From Mycobacterium saskatchewanense (GTDB lineage Bacteria; Actinomycetota; Actinomycetes; Mycobacteriales; Mycobacteriaceae), in NCBI RefSeq assembly GCF_010729105.1, contig NZ_AP022573.1, positions 5,208,001 to 5,272,000 on the forward strand: a DNA stretch of 64,000 bases, written 5' to 3'. A model generated the notes under the pieces. It did no database searches and had not been told where the DNA came from. It was given only the letters and a program-made list of their open reading frames with translations. Positions 57,958 through 64,000 of the stretch are shown piece by piece; the first letter of the stretch is position 1; the number at the start of each line of letters is the position of its first letter. Both the position numbers and the translations under genes were made by a program.

Positions 57958-58804
57958 GACGATCGGCGTCGCGCCGCCACCGTCGGCCATGGCGCCCGTC
58001 CCGTACCGGGTCCGCAGCCGCGTCGTGGAGAGTCCCGATTCGGCGACGCTGTGCCTCGAGCCGCTCCGCCACGTCCTGCGGACGCCGCAACCGGGGGAGT
58101 TCATGATGCTCTACGCCTTCGGCGTGGGAGAGGCGGCGATCTCGATCAGCGGCGACCCCACCGTCACCGACGGATCGATCACCCACACCGTGCGCGCGGT
58201 CGGGGCGGTGAGCCGAGCGCTGCACGACGCGGCACCGGGCGCGATCATCGGCGTCCGCGGCCCCTTCGGCACCACCTGGGGACTGGACGAGGCCGCTGGG
58301 CGGGACCTGGTCATGGTCGCCGGCGGCGTGGGCCTGTGCCCGCTGCGGCCGGCGGTGTTGGGTGCGCTGGCCCAGCGCTCCCGCTACGGCAAGCTGACGC
58401 TGATTGTGGGCGCCCGCTCGCGGTCGGACTTCGTGTTCGCCGCCCAGCTCGAGAAGTGGGCCGACGACCCGCAGATCGAGCTGCACGTCACCGTCGACGT
58501 CCCGGTGCAAGGCTGGCGCGGCGAAGTCGGGCTGGTCACCGAGCCGCTGCGCCGGCTCGCGCTGGACCCGGGACGCACCACCGCGTTCCTGTGCGGGCCG
58601 GAGCCGATGCTGCGGTTCGCCGCCGAGGCGCTGGTCGCCAAAGGCGTTGCCGCGCAAGACGTGCGCGTGTCTCTGGAGCGCAACATGCAATGCGGGATCG
58701 GGCTGTGCGGCCATTGCCAGCTGGGTCCGCTGCTGGTGTGTCGCGACGGCCCGGTCGTCGGCTACGACGTCGCCGGGCCGCTACTGCGAGTCAAGGAGCT
58801 GTGA
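57950..58804 (+). CDS. hyhG: [NiFe] hydrogenase gamma subunit (FAD, NAD(P)-binding)
   Basis: A 284-residue diaphorase subunit of the ferredoxin reductase-like family. The FAD and nucleotide domains show [28 protein letters not shown] and [10 protein letters not shown]; the C-terminal 2Fe-2S cysteines are [19 protein letters not shown]. It links hydrogen metabolism to NAD(P)(H). Overlaps hyhB and is followed immediately by the small-subunit gene. Confidence 0.92.
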   Translation: MTETIGVAPPPSAMAPVPYRVRSRVVESPDSATLCLEPLRHVLRTPQPGEFMMLYAFGVGEAAISISGDPTVTDGSITHTVRAVGAVSRALHDAAPGAIIGVRGPFGTTWGLDEAAGRDLVMVAGGVGLCPLRPAVLGALAQRSRYGKLTLIVGARSRSDFVFAAQLEKWADDPQIELHVTVDVPVQGWRGEVGLVTEPLRRLALDPGRTTAFLCGPEPMLRFAAEALVAKGVAAQDVRVSLERNMQCGIGLCGHCQLGPLLVCRDGPVVGYDVAGPLLRVKEL

Positions 58805-59572
58805 ATGACCCCCAGCCTGGCCGTGTGGAAGTTCGCCTCGTGCGACGGGTGCCAGCTCACCCTGCTCGACTGCGAGGACGAGCTGCTCACGCTGGCCGAC
58901 CAGGTGCGGATCGCCACCTTCGCCGAGGCGTCCAGCGCGATGGTCGGCGGTCCCTATGACGTGTCGCTGGTCGAGGGCTCCGTCACCACCCGCCACGACG
59001 AGCAGCGCATCCGCGAAATCCGGGAACAGTCCAAGGTTTTGGTGACCATCGGGGCGTGCGCGACGGCCGGGGGAGTGCAGGCGCTGCGCAACTTCGCCGA
59101 CGTCGACGAGTTCGTCTCCGTCGTCTACGCCCGACCGGAATACATCGACACCCTGGCGACGTCCACGCCCGCCTCGGCGCACGTCAAGGTCGATTACCAG
59201 GTTCCGGGCTGCCCCATCGACCGCGGTCAGCTGCTCGACACCCTGGCGGCGCTGCTGATCGGGCGCAAACCGCGGCTGCCGGCCAAGACGGTGTGCACCG
59301 AGTGCAAGATGCGGGGCGTGACCTGCGTCCTGGTGGCCGACGGCACGCCGTGCCTGGGCCCGGTCACCCACGCCGGGTGTGGGGCATTGTGCCCCAGTCA
59401 TCGTCGCGGCTGCTACGGGTGTTTCGGACCGTCCGCGGCGCCGCGCACCGCGACGCTGATCCCGCTGCTGCGCCGCGGCGGGATGTCCGACGGCGGCGTC
59501 GACCGGGTGTTCTCCACCTTCAACGTCGCGGCGTTCGCGCAGGAGCGCAGCGGCGAGGGGGAAACGCGGTGA
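58805..59572 (+). CDS. hyhS: [NiFe] hydrogenase small subunit
   Basis: A 255-residue iron-sulfur subunit. The proximal cluster ligands begin with CDGCQ (Cys13, Cys16), followed by IGACATAGG and [10 protein letters not shown]; further cysteines ([29 protein letters not shown]) hold additional 4Fe-4S clusters. There is no Tat signal, consistent with a cytoplasmic group 3 enzyme. ATG 58805 follows the hyhG stop directly. Confidence 0.93.
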   Translation: MTPSLAVWKFASCDGCQLTLLDCEDELLTLADQVRIATFAEASSAMVGGPYDVSLVEGSVTTRHDEQRIREIREQSKVLVTIGACATAGGVQALRNFADVDEFVSVVYARPEYIDTLATSTPASAHVKVDYQVPGCPIDRGQLLDTLAALLIGRKPRLPAKTVCTECKMRGVTCVLVADGTPCLGPVTHAGCGALCPSHRRGCYGCFGPSAAPRTATLIPLLRRGGMSDGGVDRVFSTFNVAAFAQERSGEGETR

Positions 59573-60861
59573 CGCAGGGCACGCGAACGCTGAGCGTCGG
59601 CACCCTCACCCGCGTCGAAGGTGAAGGGGCGCTTCACGTCACGCTCAAGGACGGCGCGCTGGACAGCGTCGAGCTGAACATCTACGAGCCGCCACGGTTT
59701 TTCGAGGCTTTTCTGCGCGGGCGCGCCCACTTCGAGCCGCCGGACCTCACGGCCCGGGTGTGCGGGATCTGTCCCGTCGCCTACCAGCTCAGCGCCTGCA
59801 ACGCGATCGAAAGTGCCTGCGGCGTCGAGGTGGACCCGGAGCTCGTCGCGCTGCGCCGGTTGCTGTACTGCGGCGAGTGGATTCACAGCCACATGTTGCA
59901 CATCTACCTGCTGCACGCTCCGGATTTCCTCGGCTACCCCGACGTGATCGCGCTGGCCCGCGACGAGCGCGAGGTCGTCGAGCGCGGGCTGCGGTTGAAG
60001 AAGGCGGGCAACCGGCTGATGGACTTCGTCGGCGGGCGGGCGATCCACCCGGTCAACGTGCGACTCGGTGGCTTCTACTCGGTGCCCACGCGTTCGCAAT
60101 TCGCGCCGGTCGCAGAGCAATTGCGCCGCGCCCTCGACGACGCGGTGGCGACGGTCGAGTGGGTGGCCAGTTTCGACTTCCCCGACCTCGAGCTCGACCA
60201 CGAGATGTTCGCGCTGCGCCAGGACGGCCGGTACCCGATCGAAAACGGCGTCATCGCCCGCAGCGCCGGGCCGGAGTTCGCCGTGTCCGAATTCCTCGCG
60301 CACGTGCGGGAGGCGCAGGTGCCCCATTCCACCGCGCTGCACGCGACCCTCGACGGCGGCCGCTACCTCACCGGGCCGTTGGCCCGCTACTGCCTCAACT
60401 CCGCGTCCCTCTCGCCGATCGCGGCACAGGCGGCCGCCGCGGCCGGGCTCTCAAGCGAATGCCGAAACCCGTTTCGCAGCATCATCGTTCGTGCGGTCGA
60501 GGTGGTGTACGCGATCGAGGAGGCGCTGCGCATCATCGACGCGTACGACCGGCCGGTGCGGCCCTTCGTCGAGGTGCCGGCCCGCGCGGGTGTCGGGCAC
60601 GGCGTCAGCGAGGCGCCCCGGGGCCTGCTGTATCACCGCTACGAAATCGACCCGGACGGGCTGGTGACGGCGGCGACGCTCATCCCGCCGACGTCGCAGA
60701 ACCAGGCGGCCATCGAGGCCGACCTGGCCCGTCTGGTGTCCGAGAACCTCTCGCTCGACGACGGCGCACTGACCGACCTGTGCGAGCGCGTGATCCGCAG
60801 TTACGATCCGTGCATCTCCTGCTCGGCGCATTTCCTCACGCTGACCGTGGACCGGGGGTGA
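59569..60861 (+). CDS. hyhL: [NiFe] hydrogenase large subunit
   Basis: A 430-residue catalytic subunit. The nickel-iron ligands are RVCGIC (Cys65, Cys68) and the C-terminal DPCISCSAH (Cys415, Cys418, His421). The nine residues FLTLTVDRG after the histidine are the extension removed on maturation. Start GTG 59569 overlaps the hyhS stop. The BGSL subunit order matches the Hyh hydrogenase of M. smegmatis, which is DosR-controlled and used under hypoxia. Confidence 0.94.
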   Translation: MTQGTRTLSVGTLTRVEGEGALHVTLKDGALDSVELNIYEPPRFFEAFLRGRAHFEPPDLTARVCGICPVAYQLSACNAIESACGVEVDPELVALRRLLYCGEWIHSHMLHIYLLHAPDFLGYPDVIALARDEREVVERGLRLKKAGNRLMDFVGGRAIHPVNVRLGGFYSVPTRSQFAPVAEQLRRALDDAVATVEWVASFDFPDLELDHEMFALRQDGRYPIENGVIARSAGPEFAVSEFLAHVREAQVPHSTALHATLDGGRYLTGPLARYCLNSASLSPIAAQAAAAAGLSSECRNPFRSIIVRAVEVVYAIEEALRIIDAYDRPVRPFVEVPARAGVGHGVSEAPRGLLYHRYEIDPDGLVTAATLIPPTSQNQAAIEADLARLVSENLSLDDGALTDLCERVIRSYDPCISCSAHFLTLTVDRG

Positions 60862-61340
60862 CCGGCCCGGTCGTTGTGGTCGGGCTGGGCAACGACCATC
60901 GGCGCGACGACGGCGTGGGACCGGCCGTCGCCGCGGCGCTCGACTCCCTCGACCTGCCCGGTGTCGTCGTGGTGACGGGGATCGCTGATCCGTTGAGCCT
61001 CCTGGAGGCGTGGACCGGTGCCGGGTTGGCCATCGTGATCGACGCCGCCGTCGCCTCCCCGCCGAGGCCCGGACGCGTACGCCGCTGCACCCTCGCCGAC
61101 CTGACCGCCGAGAACGTCGGTTTGAGTTCCCACGGTGTCGACGTCGCACACACCCACGGGCTCGGCGCGGCGCTGGGGCGGCTGCCCGACGACCTCGTGG
61201 TGCTGGCCGTCGAGGTGGCCGACACGGGGCATGGCACCGGGTTGACGCCGCCGGTCGCGCGGGCCGTGCCGGAAGCGGTTCGCCTGGCCCGGCGGGAGAT
61301 CGACGTCGCCCTCGAGGGCCGCCGGAACGCGGGCATTTAG
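60858..61340 (+). CDS. Hydrogenase maturation endopeptidase (HyaD/HycI family)
   Basis: A 160-residue protease expected to trim the HyhL C-terminal tail after nickel insertion. Conserved signatures are VVVVGLGNDHRRDDGVGPAV, with the nickel-binding acidic residue in DDGVG, VIDAAVAS and SSHGVDVAHTHGLGAAL. Start GTG 60858 overlaps the hyhL stop. Other maturation genes (hypA-F) are not in this window. Confidence 0.92.
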   Translation: MTGPVVVVGLGNDHRRDDGVGPAVAAALDSLDLPGVVVVTGIADPLSLLEAWTGAGLAIVIDAAVASPPRPGRVRRCTLADLTAENVGLSSHGVDVAHTHGLGAALGRLPDDLVVLAVEVADTGHGTGLTPPVARAVPEAVRLARREIDVALEGRRNAGI

Positions 61341-61429
61341 GGTCGTCACCCGGGGACGAACGGCACTCGCGGGCGCGTGGGCGCGGCGGTTAGCCTGCCT
61401 ATGATGCGGCCGACCGAAAGTGGGCGGAT

Positions 61430-62836
61430 ATGAATGCCAACCGGCGCGGCGGCGCCGTCGCAGCGCGGGGCCGCGAGCGCGTCCTGGTCCGCGGCGACGC
61501 CCCGATGATCCGCTTCGCCAGCGTGTTCCTGCTGCTGTGCGTGCTGGGCTGGCTGACGGTCCTCGTCGCGCGCCAGCACCTCGGATACGACCAGGTGGCG
61601 CCCGGCCGGTTCGGTTGGTCGGTGGCCTTGCTCGCCGCGGTGGGTCTCATCGCGCGGGGCATCTTCCTGGGCCGTCCGGTGACCATCGGGCACGCCGTGA
61701 TCGCGGCCGCCACGCTGGGCGCCGGGGTGTTCGCCCATTTCCTGGCTTTCCCGTTGGTCGGCAACGTGCTGGTCGCGGCCGGTGGGCTCGCGCTCATGTC
61801 ACCCACCACGGCGCGGCCGCAGCCCGAGCTGCTCGAGCGGGTGTGGGCGCTGGTCGACGCCACCCGATCCGATGCGCTGGCGCCGTTTGCCATGCATTCG
61901 AGCAAGAGCTACCACTTCAACGCCGACAACACCGCGGCGATCGCCTACCGCACCCGGCTGGGGTTCGCCGTCGTCAGCGGTGACCCGATCGGCGATACGT
62001 CCCGCTTCGACGAGCTGGCCGCCGATTTCGTCCGGATGTGCCGCGGCCGGGGCTGGCAGATCATCGTGCTGGCCGGCGGTGAGCGCCACTTGCGGTTGTG
62101 GCGCAAGGAGACGGTGGGGCAGCCGATGCTGGCCGTGCCGATCGGGCGCGACGTCGTGGTCAATGTCCGCCACTTCACGCTGAAGGGCCGCCGCTATCGC
62201 AACCTGCGCCAGGCGGTGCAGCGCACCCATAACTGCGGGGTGACAACGGAAATCGTCGACGAGCAGCGCCTCGGCGACGCGCTGACCGCCGAGCTGACCG
62301 AGGTGCTGTACGCCGCCCACCGCGCCGCCCGCACCGAGCGCGGCTTCTGCATGAACCTCGACGGGGCCCTGCAGGGCCGCTTCCCCGGCGTCAGGCTGGC
62401 CATCGCCCGCGACCGGTCCGGGCGGGTGGTCGCCTTTCACCGGTACGCGACCGCGGGCCAGGGTTCCGAGGTCAGCCTCGACGTGCCGTTCCGCCGCCCA
62501 GAGGCCCCCAACGGCGTCGACGAGCGGCTCACCGTCGATATGATAACGAACGCGAAAGACCTTGGTGCGGAGCGCGTTTCGCTGGCCTTCGCGGCGTTCC
62601 CGGAGATTTTTGAGGCCGCGGACCCCGGCCTGCCGCAGCGGGTCGCGCTGCGGCTGATCCACCTGCTCGACCCGCTGATCCGGCTCGAGTCGCTGTACCG
62701 GTACCTGCGCAAGTTCCACGCATTGTCGGACCGGCGATACGTGGTGTTGTGCGCCCACCACATCCCGGCGGCGCTCATGGTGCTGCTGTCGCTGGAGTTC
62801 GTCCCGCGCCCACGCCACCTGCGGCCGATCAGCTAG
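61430..62836 (+). CDS. DUF2156 (MprF/LPG synthase-like) membrane protein
   Basis: A 468-residue protein with four N-terminal membrane helices (about residues 28-130) and a cytoplasmic C-terminal DUF2156 domain with a GNAT-like fold, as in the synthase half of lysyl-phosphatidylglycerol synthases. Features: SSKSYHFNADNTAAIAYR, GDPIGD, LKGRRYRNLRQAVQRT, FCMNLDGA and the closing EFVPRPRHLRPIS. No tRNA synthetase domain follows, unlike LysX. Amino acid and lipid substrate unknown. Confidence 0.82.
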   Translation: MNANRRGGAVAARGRERVLVRGDAPMIRFASVFLLLCVLGWLTVLVARQHLGYDQVAPGRFGWSVALLAAVGLIARGIFLGRPVTIGHAVIAAATLGAGVFAHFLAFPLVGNVLVAAGGLALMSPTTARPQPELLERVWALVDATRSDALAPFAMHSSKSYHFNADNTAAIAYRTRLGFAVVSGDPIGDTSRFDELAADFVRMCRGRGWQIIVLAGGERHLRLWRKETVGQPMLAVPIGRDVVVNVRHFTLKGRRYRNLRQAVQRTHNCGVTTEIVDEQRLGDALTAELTEVLYAAHRAARTERGFCMNLDGALQGRFPGVRLAIARDRSGRVVAFHRYATAGQGSEVSLDVPFRRPEAPNGVDERLTVDMITNAKDLGAERVSLAFAAFPEIFEAADPGLPQRVALRLIHLLDPLIRLESLYRYLRKFHALSDRRYVVLCAHHIPAALMVLLSLEFVPRPRHLRPIS

Positions 62837-62946
62837 CCGCTAGGGTGGCGCCAGCGCCGAGGTCGCTGTGCGGGTCGTGCTTTTCGACGAATCGCGACCA
62901 CCGCGGCAATCTCGGCGCCGAATGGGCGCTCTCGGCGTCGAGCTGC

Positions 62947-63366
62947 TTACTGCTCTTGCGGCACGCCGAATCGGAACCGCCGGCCCGTGACCGTCTCTGG
63001 GATGATCCGCACGAAGTGGGACTTCTCCGTCGAGGTCCAGGGCAGAACCTGGGCGCGTTCGGCGTCCTCGAGCTCCTCGAAGGTATGCAGCGAACGGGCG
63101 GTGCCCTTGATGATCACGCTCCAGCCCTCCGCGACGTTGTGGTCGTCGACCTCGAACAGCACGTGATTGTTGATCGCGGTGCTGACCAGCTTGGTGCCCT
63201 CCGCCGTGCGGAACAGCACGGTGCGTCGCTGGACGGCGTAGTTGACCGGGAATATCTCGGGATGACCGTCGACGCTGGTGACCAGCCGTCCCAACGTCAC
63301 CCCCGAGATCAAGTCCCAGCATTCGCTCACCGGCAGGATATTGATTCCGTCATCGATTATCGACAT
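62947..63366 (-). CDS. Pyridoxamine 5'-phosphate oxidase-like protein, Rv3129-like
   Basis: A 139-residue split-barrel flavin-binding protein. TVLFRTAEGTKL, EVDDHNVAEGWSVIIKG, AERAQVLPWTST and ITGRHFRFG-like TVTGRRFRFG match M. tuberculosis Rv3129, a DosR-regulon member. ATG 63366. The C-terminal extension of Rv3129 is absent. Substrate unknown. Confidence 0.85.
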   Translation of the reverse strand: MSIIDDGINILPVSECWDLISGVTLGRLVTSVDGHPEIFPVNYAVQRRTVLFRTAEGTKLVSTAINNHVLFEVDDHNVAEGWSVIIKGTARSLHTFEELEDAERAQVLPWTSTEKSHFVRIIPETVTGRRFRFGVPQEQ

Positions 63367-63460
63367 CAACCGTCCCCTTGTGAAGGTTTGTGAAAGCCAT
63401 TGATATGCAACCAGTTTATTGGCACGGCCTGGCAAAGACGCCGGCCGAAGGTCATGCCCC

Positions 63461-63480
63461 GCAGGGACCAAAGTTGTTCG
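63461..63480. promoter_or_regulatory. DosR-box-like site
   Basis: The core GGGACCAAAGT (63464-63474) matches the left and centre of the DosR consensus; about 10-11 of 20 positions agree. It lies roughly 95 bases before the Rv3129-like start on the minus strand. Confidence 0.4.
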
Positions 63481-63494
63481 ACCACGGACCGGAC

Positions 63495-64000
63495 CTAGCG
63501 AATCTCGAGGACATCGCGCAGCGGACGCCGCGGGGTCGGCGCCGGCGGGCGTTCCGTCGCCGGCGCTATTCCGGCGCGGACCAGCACCTGCGGCTGCCCG
63601 CGTTCGTCGAGCAGGCTGCGCACGATGTCCCGGCTCTCGTCCACCTCGATCAGATGGGTCAGGGTGCAGGTCGCTATGAATGCCGTCGTGCACTCGAGCA
63701 ACAACGCGGACAGTGCCTCGCCGCACCGCAACAGGTCTGTCCGGGTGTCGTCCGGGGTGGACAGGACGAGGATCTTCGACCAGTCCGCCTTGACCGCGGG
63801 CCGCCGATCCTGGTGACCCCGGACCGGGAACTCGCGCCCCACGTCGACCCGGTGGCGTTCCTTGTCGGATACGAGCGCGCTCGGCGGCACGCCGTCGGCC
63901 AGGGCGAAAGGTGAGGTCCACCACTCGAGTTCGGCGTGATAAGAGGCGTCGTCGCCGCGAATTATCTCGGTCAGTTGGGAGGCCTTGGCCAGCAGCGGCC
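63495..64000 (-). CDS. Acg-family nitroreductase-like protein, Rv3127-like (5' end outside window)
   Basis: The frame is open to the right edge, so only the C-terminal 168 residues are seen. DDASYHAELEWWTSPFALAD, VDVGREFPV, ILVLSTPDDTRTDLLRCGEA, LLECTTAFIATCTLTHL and TPRRPLRDVLEIR follow the end of Rv3127, a hypoxia-induced Acg-like protein. It is upstream of and codirectional with the Rv3129-like gene. Confidence 0.85.
   Translation of the reverse strand, partial: PLLAKASQLTEIIRGDDASYHAELEWWTSPFALADGVPPSALVSDKERHRVDVGREFPVRGHQDRRPAVKADWSKILVLSTPDDTRTDLLRCGEALSALLLECTTAFIATCTLTHLIEVDESRDIVRSLLDERGQPQVLVRAGIAPATERPPAPTPRRPLRDVLEIR

Noticed and set aside
61350..61369. A DosR box upstream of the DUF2156 gene (CGGGGACGAA...)
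   Set aside because: Only the left half resembles the consensus; at this GC content such half matches are expected by chance.

Overview
The window is chromosomal DNA of high GC content from a slow-growing mycobacterium outside the M. tuberculosis complex. The left 16 kb follows the M. tuberculosis Rv3201c to Rv3193c block gene for gene (adnB, TrkA-type channel, nudC, mrx1, uvrD2, whiB7 with its leader, ABC1 kinase, small protein, Rv3196-like, Rv3195-like, Lon-like PDZ protease, UPF0182). A PE_PGRS protein, a PPE-MPTR protein, DosR-regulon proteins and MIRU-like repeats point the same way. I cannot name the species from sequence alone.

Layout. (1) 1-15.9 kb: conserved DNA repair, redox and drug-resistance core, with one lipoprotein gene added relative to the M. 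tuberculosis order. (2) 16-18.7 kb: a GlxA-type AraC regulator divergent from two tandemly duplicated HD-domain proteins and a cupin-like gene fragment. (3) 18.7-28.2 kb: a complete glycolate/glyoxylate utilisation locus. An IclR regulator and hyi-glxR-gcl run leftward; glcD-type oxidase, glycolate/lactate permease, glycerate kinase and a DsbA-like protein run rightward. Three copies of a dyad (TTYCGKATCRYGRAA) lie before the regulator and before both operons. (4) 28.3 kb: initiator tRNA-Met with a strong terminator, then a gene-poor accessory zone to about 46 kb. This zone holds an IS3 remnant cut by an IS481-type element, three GAF-ANTAR regulators beside a pks16-like acyl-AMP ligase, two DUF5994-like paralogues, a transglutaminase, a WS/DGAT-like protein with an eroded active site, an orphan DosS-type ATPase domain, a heptad-repeat coiled-coil protein, a SRPBCC protein and a hydrolase. 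(5) 46.1-53.3 kb: a PE_PGRS aspartic protease (PecA type) overlapping an unknown gene, a PPE-MPTR gene behind two iron-box-like sites, a hydrolase lacking its nucleophile and a P450. (6) 53.4-64 kb: an antiporter, then a hypoxia (DosR-type) island with homologues of Rv2628, Acg/Rv2032, Rv1733c, Rv3129 and Rv3127 around a group 3b-type [NiFe] hydrogenase (beta, gamma, small, large subunits) and its maturation protease.

How the genes work together. Region 3 would take up glycolate, oxidise it to glyoxylate, condense two glyoxylates to tartronate semialdehyde, reduce that to glycerate and phosphorylate it into glycolysis. Region 6 looks like a redox-balancing set used when oxygen is limiting. 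Coordinates of starts are my choices; alternatives are given where the sequence does not decide. Family names rest on sequence recall and visible motifs, not on database searches.
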